Source: Lathyrus oleraceus (lineage: Eukaryota; Streptophyta; Magnoliopsida; Fabales; Fabaceae). Taken from it: a DNA stretch of 64,000 nucleotides. The position numbers were made by a program, and so were the translations under genes. The stretch is from contig NC_066579.1 of the NCBI RefSeq assembly GCF_024323335.1, positions 51,976,771 to 52,040,770 on the forward strand, given 5' to 3'. The notes below the pieces were generated by a model. It was not told where the DNA came from. It saw only the letters and a program-made list of their open reading frames with translations, and searched no databases. Shown in pieces: positions 1 to 11,800 of this stretch (positions within the stretch are counted from its first letter, which is position 1; each line of letters opens with the position of its first letter).

Positions 1-2957
1 CAAATATGGGTTCGGAAGTCAGTTAAGTGAGAGGAAGGTGTTGGGCACCCCTCACATGTGTTGTACTCATTAAGAACCTCCTCTAGTTTTAGGGTTAAGT
101 TTGTTTGTCTAAGGGGATATTTGCATATATTATTTCTACTTGCTATTTATTTATTTAAAAAGAGGGTAATTACAAAATGATAAATGGGAAAAGATTTAGT
201 TAAAGTTAGTTGTGAGATACGCTATGGAGTTATTTAAAAAGAGGGTCAACCAAACATGTACCAACTTGTGATTTCTTACCATTTCTTACATCAAAGGCTC
301 AGTGATGAACACTTGAATATGAAACTTGATTGTCCCTCAAATAATCTTGATAATTGATTTAAAATTGGATGGAAATATCACGGAAAGTAACACATGAACC
401 ATAATTGAATCAACTTTGAAACTAGGAACCAAAATTGAACTTCTCTTGATCAAATGAGCTTGAATAAAGCTTGAAATGAATGCGACCTAATAGTATAGGT
501 CATTCCTTGAATTAGCAGCTCGCTTGGACTATATGTTGACCAAACTTTGACCTTGGGAATCAAAACACTAATTTAAAAACCAAGCTTGATCCTTTGATTG
601 CAACTCCTTACCTTGTACAATAAGAAAAAGGAAACCACACATATTTTTTTATTTTGAATAAGGTTTTAAAAGTTAGAATGAAAGCTAACAAAAAGGTAAA
701 AAGAAAACACACAGGGTGCTTGATGATATCCCACAAAGGCAAACCCAAAGAGGTGAAGGTTAGGAGGATACCATGTTTGTGATATTTGATTGAAATGTAA
801 ATGATATGATAGGTGGAATCTTATATGTAAAATTAGGGTATTACATAGAGGAAATAAAGATAAAACCCTAAAGGAAAGGATAAGACGGTCATTAAAACCA
901 AATATGGGTTCGGAAGTCAGTTAAGTGAGAGGAAGGTGTTCGGCACCCGTCACATGTGTTGTACTCATTAAGAACCTCCTCTAGTTTTAGGGTTAAGTTT
1001 GTTTGTCTAAGGGGATATTTGCATATATTATTTCTACTTGCTATTTATTTACTTAAAAAGAGGGTAATTACAAAATGATAAATGGGAAAAGATTTAGTTA
1101 AAGTTAGTTGTGAGATACGCTATGGAGTTATTTAAAAAGAGGGTCAACCAAACATGTACCAACTTGTGATTTCTTACCATTTCTTACATCAAAGGCTCAG
1201 TGATGAACACTTGAATATGAAACTTGATTGTCCCTCGAATAATCTTGATAATTGATTGAAAATTGGATGGAGATGTCACGGAAAGAAACACATGAACCAT
1301 AATTGAATCAACTTTGAAACTAGGAACCAAAGTTGAACTTCTCTTGATCAAATGAGCTTGAATAAAGCTTGAAATGAATGCTACCTAATAGTATAGGTCA
1401 TTCCTTGAATTAGCAGCTCGCTTGGACCATATGTTGACCAAACTTTGACCTTGGGAATCAAAACACTAATTTAAAAACCAAGCTTGATCCTTTGATTGCA
1501 ACTCCTTACATTGTACAATAAGAAAAAGGAAACCACACATATTTTTGTATTTTGAATAAGGTTTTAAAAGTTAGAATGAAAGCAAACAAAAAGGTAAAAA
1601 GAAAACACAAAGGGTGCTTGATGATCTCCCACAAAGGCAAACCTTAAGAGGTGAAGGTTAGGAGGATACCATGTTTGTGATATTTGATTGAAATGTAAAT
1701 TATATGATAGGTGGAATCTTATGTGTAAAATTAGGGTATTACATAGAGGAAATAAAGATAAAACCCTAAAGGAAAGGATAATACGGTCATTTAAACCAAA
1801 TATAGGTTTGGAAGTCAGTTAACTGAGAGGAAGGTGTTGGGCTCCCCTCGCATGTGTTGTACTCATTCAGAACCTCCTCTAGTTTTAGGGTTAAGTTTGT
1901 TTGGCTAAGGGGATATTTGCATATATTATTTCTACTTGCTACTTATTTTTTTAAAAAGAGTGTAATTTAAAATGATAAAATGGGAAAAGATTTAGTTAAA
2001 GTTGGTGGTGAGATACGCTATGGAGTTATTTAAAAAGAGGGTCAACCAAACATGTACCAACTTGTGATTTCTTGCTATTTCTTACATCAAAGGCTCAGTG
2101 ATGAACACTTGAATACGAAACTTGATTGTCCCTTAAATAATCTTGATAATTGATTGAAAATTGGATGGAGATGTCATGGAAATAAACACATGAACCATAA
2201 TTGAATCAACTTTGAAACTAGGAACCAAAATTGAACTTGTCTTCAACAAATGAGCTTGAATAAATCATGAAATGAATATGACCTAAAATTATAGGTCACT
2301 CCTTAAAGTAAAAGCTCTTGTGGACCACATGTTGACCCAACTTTGACCTTGGGAATCAAAACACTAACTTAGCAACCCAGCTTGATCCTTTGATTCCAAG
2401 TCCTTACCTTGTACAATAAGAAAAAGGAAACAACACATATTTTTGTATTTTGAATAAGGTTTAAAAAGTTAGAATGAAAGCAAACAAAAAGGTAAAAACA
2501 AAACACAAAGGGTGCTTGATGATCTCCCATAAAGGTAAACCCAAAGAGGTCAAGGTTAGGAGGATGCCATGTTTGTGATATTTGATTGAAATGTAAATGA
2601 TATGATAGGTGGAATCTTATGTGTAAAATTAGGGTGTGACATAGGGTAAATAAATATAAAACCCTAAATAAAAGGATAATATGGTCATTAAAACCAAATA
2701 TGGCTTCAGAAGTCGGTTAGGTGAGGGGAAGGTGTTGGGCACCCCTCACATGTGTTGTACTCATTTATAACCTTTTCTAGTTTTAGGGTTTAGTTTGTTT
2801 GTATAAGGGGATATTTCCATATATAATTTCTACTTGGTATTTATTTATTTAAAAAGAGGGTAATTACAAATTGATAAAATGGGAAAATATTTAGTTAAAG
2901 TTAGTGGTGAGATACGCTGTGGAGTTATTTAAAAAGAGGGTCAACCAAACATGTACC
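1..2957. repeat. 898-bp satellite array, first block
   Basis: Direct tandem repeats. The anchor GAAGGTGTTGGGCACCC recurs at 34, 932 and 1830, and in a slightly changed context at 2728, so the spacing is 898 bp each time. Neighbouring monomers are visibly well over 90% alike. The block contains no real gene; short ORFs here are chance readings of the repeat. It ends at the GTACC target site where the solo LTR inserted. The next anchor after the insertion is at 9560. Subtracting the 5929-bp insert and the 5-bp duplication gives 898 again, so the array was continuous before the insertion. Confidence 0.95.
2953..2957. repeat. Target site duplication GTACC, left copy
   Basis: GTACC lies immediately before the TGTAGCGGGG end of the solo LTR and recurs at 8887-8891 immediately after its ATTACA end. 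Removing the insert and one GTACC restores an ordinary satellite monomer. Confidence 0.93.
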
Positions 2958-4564
2958 TGTAGCGGGGTATTCGTTACCATTAGAGATATTGACTAAATCC
3001 AAGGTAAACCATACAAGTCGAGTCGCCACCGCACTTATATTTATCCAAAGGAATGGTTAGAAAGCGAACAAAAACCTAAAAGTTTTATCGAATCAAAAAC
3101 TAATAAAAATGTCAGAGATCTGGGTAAGGGGGTTGGTTATGCAATGGGAAGGTTTTAAGAACCCCAAAACATCCTAGGTACTCCTAGGGAGCCCTTTTCA
3201 TAAGTGTTGTTCTAGTCTAAAGGGTGTAGGTATATCTAAAGTACTATTTACTAAAAGGAAGGTTAAAAGAAAATGACTCGCAAGGATGTCGCATCCACTG
3301 CCTACGTATCTCATCTGAGTATGAGAATCAGAGTCTTCGTAGCTCGGCTACCTATGGGTTAAAGATAAGTGTGCTCGGTAATACGTCGCGTCTTATGCCT
3401 ACGTATCTCATCTGGAATGAGAATCCGAGCAAAACGTAGTTCGGCTAACTAGGGGTTAAGGATTGCCATTTGAACATGGACTTACAAAAGAGGATACCAG
3501 CTGTGTCAAAGGAGGGTGGGAAGTGTGTTCAACGTCCTAGCAGTAGGTGTCGCAGCTCGCTGAATCGAGTCTTAGGCAGTTACCTCTTTGCAATAGAACG
3601 GACTGACATGTCACAAGATCGGAGACGCACGGAGGGTCTAAAAGTGGGGAAGCTCTGCTCTAGAGTTGTCATGCAATATGGACCTGAAATTCTGGTGTAG
3701 TCAGAGTTCAAATGTTCTACTCCAAGTAATGACATCTAATCCAACATTGTTACTAATACAGCAAGACAGTTATACAAATTAAAACCCAATACTGGTATGC
3801 ACACATTCACAGATGTCACGACATCTGCTACTATATCACCATAGAATGGAAGGACACCCAGTTCTATCCATCTGGTACAACGACACAACAGAGATCAAAC
3901 ATATCACTTACTTCTGTTGAGCCTGCACATTTAACAGCATGATGTCTCACCATTGATTTGAACATCACATGTTACAGCATTACAGGTTGACCTTATATTA
4001 TAACAGACAGAATTATAACGTGTAGAAGGTAAAAACACAAGTAATTGTTAACCCAGTTCGGTGCAACATCACCTACTCTGGGGGCATACCAAGCCAGGAA
4101 GAAGATCCACTATCAGCAGTATTAATTCAGAGTTAAACTCCCCCGTTTACAACTCTTCACTTAATCCCTACCCAATACAATCTATATCTAGGAACTCCTA
4201 GATAGAAACCTCCAGTTTCCATTCCTATCACTACAAATACAATGTAATGCTAAACAACTTAAACTTGCTTCACAGCTTCGTTCAAGATCATAACAACTCT
4301 TACCTACAGGCTTTGAGTTACAAATACTCTCAGCTTTGAACACTGAGAAACACATGGTAACCTTCCCACAGGTTGGGAGGTTTACCTCACACACACCCCT
4401 AAATTTTCATTCTATGAGGCTTACAAAACCTAGGTTACACTATGCTATTTATAACCTAAGCACCCAACTGGATTTGGGCCTTCAGAAATCGCAGCAAACT
4501 TCTCCTTTGCTGTTACAAAGCCAGTAGAAAATTTCTGCTACAAATAAGGTCTTCAATCTTTTAG

Positions 4565-4708
4565 TTCCTAAAATATCTCCAAATTTTATTCCTAAAATAT
4601 CTCCATATTTAGTTCCTAAAATATCTCCATATTTAGTTCCTAAAATATCTCCATATTTAGTTCCTAAAATATCTCCATATTTAGTTCCTAAAACATCTCC
4701 ATATTTAG
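4565..4708. repeat. 24-bp minisatellite inside the solo LTR
   Basis: Six head-to-tail copies of a 24-bp unit (TTCCTAAAATATCTCCATAT plus four bases) start at 4565, 4589, 4613, 4637, 4661 and 4685. The spacing is exactly 24 bp, with only a few changes in the first and last units. Confidence 0.95.
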
Positions 4709-4924
4709 AAACTGTTTATTCTGATTGAGTCTTCAAGACCTCCACAAATAACGCCACATAGGATTCTAATTTCCACATATTAGGGTGCTAACAAATAGGC
4801 TATTTGTTAGGTTCATTAATTGTAGCTCAGTTGTTAGTTTCCTGGATTTTAGATCAGCTGTTGGATTCCTGAAGAATAGCCTGAGAAAAATCCTGAAGCA
4901 GAAAAACTAACCATCCTACAATTT

Positions 4925-5400
4925 AGCATATGCTGTCAGGAATGAATGTCACAACATTCAGTTTGACGTCCAGAACATAGACCATACGCTAAGTCTGTTA
5001 TTTTCCTGAAAACAGACTGTGCTAAATGTTGTACTGCCAACCAGTCTATACTTCAGTATCAGCTTACAGTAATAAATGTCAAGACATCCAGTTTGACATT
5101 TTCACAATGGGCCTTATGTCAGGTCTGTTATCCTCCTAAAGAACAAACTGAATTAAATACTGAACTGAAGCAGAAAAACCAACCTGCCTATTATTCAGTA
5201 TATGCTGTCACTGATGAATGTCACAACATCCAGTTTGACATTCAGACAGTAGGCCTTATGCCAGGTCTGTTATTCCCTTGATAAACAGACTGAACTACAT
5301 ACTGAGTTATAACAGCCAACCAGTTATTCTATACCTCAGTATCTGCTGTCAGGAATGAATGTCATACTATCCAGGTTGACATTCAGTAAATCCTGTATTA
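4925..5400. repeat. Degenerate ~140-bp tandem repeat inside the solo LTR
   Basis: Blocks resembling 'GAATGTCACAACATCCAGTT' recur near 4940, 5075, 5215 and 5355, each followed by TTGAC and CAG-type sequence and separated by AACCAACC-like segments. Copies are clearly diverged. They look like an old internal expansion of the LTR. Confidence 0.7.
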
Positions 5401-6450
5401 GCTAAACCTGCAGCATACTACTCAAGTATGTCATGACATCATTCAAGACATCAGAGTACAGTTAGTGTTTTAGAACAACATGCAGCCAATCAAACATCTA
5501 CAAAGCATGTCATGACTTCAGTCAAGACATTAGACTCCAGTTAGTGTTTTAACATAAAATGCAGCCAATCAAACATCTACAGGACATATGTGTTAGGATT
5601 TACAAAGGGGAACATCTACCTAATGTTAGCATGCAAAGAATAAGGGAATTCTATTTATGTTATCATACAAAGGGTTCTACCTAATGGGTGCTACCTAAAC
5701 GGAACAAGAGTCGACGGATGGAGCGCGGAGAGGAGTTACGGATAAGGGTAGATGGCTATGCCGGAGGCAATCGACTTATAGGTAGATGGCGATGCCTGAG
5801 GCACTCGACTTACAAGAGGATGGATGAATGCGTGCTGGTTCTGTTAAGTTTTGAAAATGATTACCCGACGTTGGATCGAGCTTTTGATATTATTTTGAAA
5901 TGGTTATCGGATGTTCGTTTTAATTCTTGTATTAACAGGTAACTAAAGAAATAAAGAAATAAATATTATACACTTTATGGGAGAGGGGTACATTTGTTAT
6001 GAATGGGGATTGTTCATGGCAAACAAACAATAAGAATATATGCCTCATACATCATACAAGTAGGCAATAGTTATCAATCAGATCGGATAAATAAACAATA
6101 TATAATCAAACCAAAGAATCAAATAATGGAGCATTTAAACAATGCATGGGAGTATGAACATGTGAAATAATCAAGCAATAAAAAGCATGAATGAGAGAAA
6201 CAAGTATAAAAGATAACAGATGAATCAAACAGATGAAAATATGCACACGAAGGGTCCACTGAATAATTTAATGAGGAAATGAGGTAAGGACCAAATAAAA
6301 TCAAGGTAAAAGGCCTCTAATACATGGCATATGAGATGAACAAGGGAGGATTAAAAGATCTCTTCAATTGCCTTAAGCAATCCCTAAGTCGAACTTCGAT
6401 CATAGAAAAAGTCAACCGTAAAGTCAAGTCAACTTAAAAAATATGAAATA

Positions 6451-6990
6451 AATAGTAAATTAATCAAGAAAATTAAGAAAAATTAAACTAAATAAGGTGG
6501 GGTCAGGACATCATCATCCCCCAAAAAGATTTTAAAAATAACGAAAATTGGCACGTGAATTAATTAAAACAAAACATAGGTCAAACCAAAAGTCAATTAA
6601 TAAGACTAGCTTAGAAATAAATCAAGAATAAATAGTAAATTAATCCAGAAAATCATGAAAAATTAAACTAAATAAGGTGGGGTCAGGACATCATCATCCC
6701 CCAAAAAGATTTTAAAAATAATGAAAATTGGCACGTGAATTAATTAAAACAAAACATAGGTCCAACCAAAAGTCAATTAATAAGACTAGGTTAGAAATGA
6801 ATCAAGAATAAATAGTAAATTAATCAAGAAAATTATGAAAAATTAAACTAAATAAGGTGGGGTCAGGACATCATCATCCCCCAAAAAGATTTTAAAAATA
6901 TAGAAAATTGGCACGTGAATTAATTAAAATAAAACAGAAGTCAAATTAAAAGTCCACCAACCAAACTAGGTCAAAAATAAATCCAAAATA
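6451..6990. repeat. 180-bp tandem repeat (three copies) inside the solo LTR
   Basis: The block AATAGTAAATTAATC recurs at 6451, 6631 and 6811, and GGTGGGGTCAGGACATCATC recurs at 6498, 6678 and 6858. The period is exactly 180 bp, with a decayed fourth start near 6990. Units are nearly identical. Confidence 0.95.
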
Positions 6991-7466
6991 AATTGAAAAT
7001 GTGAAATAAAATTCCAAAAAAAGGTCAGGTTTACCATGAGACAGTGGTCAACCTTCATCCAAAAAATCAAATGCTAACAATAATTTGAAGTCATAAAAAT
7101 AAAATCAATAAAAAAAAGTGTGTTAAAATGGACCATTTAGAATAAATAATTAAAATAAAATATTAATATTAAAAAAATACAAAAATAAAAATTATATAAA
7201 ATTAAATAAAACGTTAAAAAAAGTGAAAAATATTTTTGGGTAATCTTATGGACGAAGAAAATATTTTAAATAAGAAAAAGAAATATGAAAATGGAAGGAT
7301 TAATGGTGATGAAAATGGAAAGCAAGCGTAGATATATCAAAACATGGCCATGGAAGAGATGATTACCTAATGGATAATAGAAGTGGAATGGAATCTGATA
7401 TGTGATGAAGCTTTTCCTCCCTGCCACAAAATTCCAATGCTCCTTTAGGGTTAGGGTTTCAGCTTC

Positions 7467-7473
7467 TTAAATA
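7467..7473 (-). promoter_or_regulatory. Possible TATA-like box of the solo LTR
   Basis: On the minus strand the sequence reads CCTATTTAAGAAGC, followed by GAAACCCTAACCCTAAAGG. A TATA-like element followed by a telo-box-like CCCTAACCCTAA is plausible for an LTR U3/R boundary. No transcript evidence is available, so this is tentative. Confidence 0.3.
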
Positions 7474-8886
7474 GGGTGGATTAGGTGTTCTCATGGGCTT
7501 TTTAATAAGTGATTTATCCATAAGAATAAAAGTGTGAAGTGAGGTGTAAAATGTTGTTATTTTGGGCCAAACTTAAGTGAATAGATGTCCAATGCATGGC
7601 CAAAATAGGTAAAAAAAAATGTGACTGGTTTGTGCAGCATGCTTAGAAAATCTGATTGGGCCAGCCAGGCCCAAAATCTGCCTAGAAAATCAAGTCATGG
7701 TGCCCACTTTAAATGAATGTATCTCTCAAACCATGGATCCAAATGAGATGATTCCAAAAGGATGTGAAAGAGGACATGGAAAGGTACAATTGTTGTGAAG
7801 AAAGTATTTTCAAATAATGCCTTGAAGTGCAATAAAACTGGCCAAGAAGTCTTGACAAATTTTGAAGATTTTGGACTTCGAAATTTTTCTAAGTGTCCTA
7901 AAAAAATGTCTCACTTTGACTAAGCATAACTTTCTCAATTCTAATCCAAATGGAGCAAACTTTATATCTATAGAAATCTTGGAACAAGAGGAACAACTTT
8001 CATGTTGGAGAAATTTTCAAATGGAGCTTTTATCTTGATGCAAAATGGGCTTAAAGTGAGTGCAACGATCATGAAAACTTGCCCTAAATGGAAAGTCAAC
8101 CATTTCCAAATTAAGTAACTTTTCCAATTCCTGATTAAATGATGAATCCATGATCCAACCTTGATCAAATTTCACATGTAGGATCCCCTAGGCATGGATT
8201 TTGAGATTCCACTCTCAAAATGTCAGGAGTTGACTTTTCCGGCCCCACAGTTGACTTTTCCCAAACTATCTGATTCTCGATTCCATTGATCAATTGAAGC
8301 ACTTCTAGCTCAAATAAAGAGCTGATTTTCTGTATGTAGACCCTTGTGGACATATGGAGGGCCATGGAAAAGAGTTTCACCCAAAGAATCATAAATAAAC
8401 TGATTTTATACCAAACCCTAGTTTTAGGGCAAAATGATCAAGAACTAATTGCATTGATTGCCAATGGATCTTTTTGAGATGATTGTGAATCTTCCTAGGC
8501 CAAGATGCCTCTCTAATCATGACATGGATGAGATCCTCTACTTCCAACCAAACATTTCCTGTTGCAGGTAGCTATGAAACCCTAATTTCTAATTAAATCC
8601 AGATGAACACTCTGATAGCTATGAATCCTTCACTGATGAACTGAGGACCATAATAAGATACTTGGACCCCCCTGAGACCCTTGAGACTTATATACTTAGA
8701 AAATGAAGTCCAATTCTCAATCTTGCTTTGTGTGGGCTTCTTTTGTTAATGAGTGATCGATCAAAACCTGATCTCCATGTCAGTAATGCACTATGCAATG
8801 AGTATGACCTAATATGATGCTAATGAAGTGTAAAATATAATCCCATGCTTCCAGGAAAAATGAAGGGTAAATTTTGGGGTATTACA

Positions 8887-8891
8887 GTACC
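8887..8891. repeat. Target site duplication GTACC, right copy
   Basis: Identical to 2953-2957. It directly follows the ATTACA end of the solo LTR and continues into the satellite as GTACCAACTTGTGATTTC, which matches the uninterrupted monomers (for example near 9786). Confidence 0.93.
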
Positions 8892-11800
8892 AACTTGTGA
8901 TTTCTTGCCATTTCTTACATTCAAAGGCTCAATGATGAACACTTGAATATGAAACTTGATTGTCCCTTAAATAATTTGATAATTGCTTGAAAATTGGATA
9001 GAGATGTCATGGAAATAAACATATGAACCATACTTGAATCAACTTTGAAATTAGGAACCAAAATAAAACTTCTCTTGATCAAATGAGCTTGAATAAAGCT
9101 TGAAATGAATGTGAACTAATATTATAGGTCATTCCTTGAATTAAAAGCTCTTGTGGACCACATGTTGACCAAACTTTGACCTTGGGAATTAAAATACTAA
9201 TTTAGAAACCAAGTGTGATCCTTTGATTGCAAGTTCTAACCTTGTACAATAAGAAAAAGGAAACAACACATATTTTTGTATTTTGAATAAGGTTAAAAAG
9301 TTTGAATGAAAGAAAACAAAAAGGTAAAAATAAAACACAAAGGGTGCCTAATGATCTCCCACAAAGGTAAACCCAAAGAGGTCAAGGTTAGGAGAATACC
9401 ATGTTTGTGATATTTGATTTAAATGTAAATGGTATGATAGGTGGAATCTTATGTGTAAAATTAGGGTATGACATAGGGTAAATAAATATAAAACCCTAAA
9501 TAAAAGGATAATACGGTCATTAAAACCAAATATGGCTTCAGAAGTCGGTTGAGTGAGGGGAAGGTGTTGGGCACCCCTCACATGTGTTGTCCTCATTGAG
9601 AACCTCCTCTAGTTTTAGGGTTAAGTTTATTTGTATAAGGGGATACTTCCATATATAATTTCTACTTGCTATTTATTTATTTAAAAAGTGGGTAATTACA
9701 AAATGATAAAATGGGAAAATATTTAGTTAAAGTTAGTGGTGAGATACGTTGTGGAGTTATTTAAAAAGAGGGTCAACCAAACATGTACCAACTTGTGATT
9801 TCTTGACATTTCTTACATCAAAGGCTCAATGATGAACACTTGAATACGAAACTTGATTGTCCCTTAAATAATCTTGATAATTGATTGAAAATTAGATGGA
9901 GATGTCCTGGAAATAAACACATGAACCATAATTGAATCAACTTTGAAACTAGGAACCAAAATTGAACTTATCTGGAACAAATGAGCTTGAATAAAGCTTG
10001 AAATGAATGTGAACTAATATTATAGGTCATTCCTTGAATTAAAAGCTCTTGTGGACCACAAGTTGACCAAACTTTGACCTTGGGAATCAAAATACTAATT
10101 TAGAAACCAAGCGTGATCCTTTGATTGCAAGTCCTTACCTTGTACAATAAGAAAAAGGAAAAAACACATATTTTTGTATTATGAATAAGGTTTAAAAAGT
10201 TAGAATGAAAGCAAACAAAAAGGTAAAAAGAAAACACAAAGGGTACTTGATGATCTCCCACAAAAGTAAACCTAAAGAGGTGAAGGTTAGGAGGATACCA
10301 TGTTTGTGATATTTGATTGAAATGTAAATGATATGATAGGTAGAATCTTATGTGTAAAATTAAGGTATTAGATAGAGGAAATATAGATAAAACCCTAAAG
10401 TAAAGGATAAGACGGTCTATAAAACCAAATATGAGTTCGGAAGTCAGTTAAGTGAGGGGAAGGTGTTGGGCACCCCTCACATGTGTTGTACTCATTGAGA
10501 ACCTCCTCTAGTTTTAGGGTTAAGTTTGTCTGTTTAACGGGATATTTGCATATATTATTTGTACTTGCTATTTATTTATTTAAAAAGAGGGTAATTTCAA
10601 AATGATAAATGGGAAAGGATTTCGTTAAAGTTAGATGTGAGATACGCTATGGAGTTATTTAAAAAGAGGGTCAACCAAACATGTACCAACTTGTGATTTC
10701 TTGCCATTTCTTACATCAAAGGCTCAGTGATCAACACTTGAATACGAAACTTGACTGTCCCTTAAATAATTTTGATAATTTATTGAAATATGGATGGAGA
10801 TGTCATGGAAATAAACACATGAACCATAATTGAATTAACTTTGAAACTAGGAACCAAAATTGAACTTCTCTTTAACAAATGAGCTTGAATAACTCTTGAA
10901 ATGAATGTGACCTAATATTATAGGTCATTCCTTGAATTAAAAGCTCTTGTGGACCACAAGTTGACCAAACTTTGACCTTGGGAATTAAACCACTAATTTA
11001 GAAACCAAGCTTGATCCTTTGATTCCAAGTCCTTACCTTGTACAATAAGAAAAAGGAAACAACATGTATTTTTGTATTTTGAATAAGGTTAAAAAAGTTA
11101 GAATGAAAGCAAACAAAAAGGTAAAAAGAAAACACAAAGGGTGCTTCATGATCTCCCACAAAGGTAAACCCAAAGAGGTGAAGGTTAGGAGGATACCATG
11201 TTTGTAATATTTGATTGAAATGTAAATGTTATAATAGGTGGAATCTTATGTGTAACATTAGGGTATGAAATAGGGTAAATAAAGATAAATCCCTAAAGAA
11301 AAGGATAATACGGTCATTAAAACAAAATATGGCTTCGGAAGTCGGTTAAGTGACGAGAAGGTGTTGGGCACCCCTCACATGTGTTCTACTCATTGAGAAC
11401 CTCCTCTAGTTTTAGGGTTAAGTTTGTTTGCCTAAGGGGATATTTCCATATATTATTTTAACTTGATATTTATTTATTTAAAAAGAGGGTAATTACAAAA
11501 TGATAAAATGGGAAAATATTTAGTTAAAGTTAATGGTGAGATGCATTATGGAGTTATTTAAAAAGAGGGTCAACCAAACATGTACCAACTTGTGATTTCT
11601 TACCATTTCTTACATCCAAAGGCTCAATGATGAACACTTGAATACGAAACTTGATTGAACCTTAAATAATTTGATAATTGCTTAAAAGTTGGATGGAGAT
11701 ATCATGGAAATAAACATATGAACCATACTTGAATCGACTTTGAAATTAGGAACCAAAATTGAACTTCTCTTGATCAAATGAGCTTGAATAAAGCTTGAAA

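Larger units (their letters stand above)
2958..8886 (-). mobile_element. Solo LTR of an Ogre/Tat-type Ty3-gypsy retrotransposon (5929 bp)
   Basis: Read on the minus strand, the element starts TGTAATACCCCAAAATTTAC and ends in CCCCGCTACA, so it has TG...CA ends, and it is flanked by a perfect 5-bp duplication GTACC. The start closely matches the LTR start of the full-length element at 21447 (TGTAACACCCCAAAA). The other end shares several blocks with that element's U5: the GGTGGCGACTC block (revcomp near 3020-3035), the GGGAAGGT..TTA block (near 3148), and two copies of a 'CTACGTATCTCATCTG' block (about 3300 and 3400). No internal second LTR, PBS, gag or pol was found, so a solo LTR left by LTR-LTR recombination is the simplest reading. 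LTRs of 5-6 kb are known for Ogre elements. The small ORFs inside it look like chance. Confidence 0.88.

Noticed and set aside
7441..7462. Telomere-like TTTAGGGTTAGGGTTT
   Set aside because: Only about two units. This is a short telo-box-like motif in an LTR, not an interstitial telomere array.
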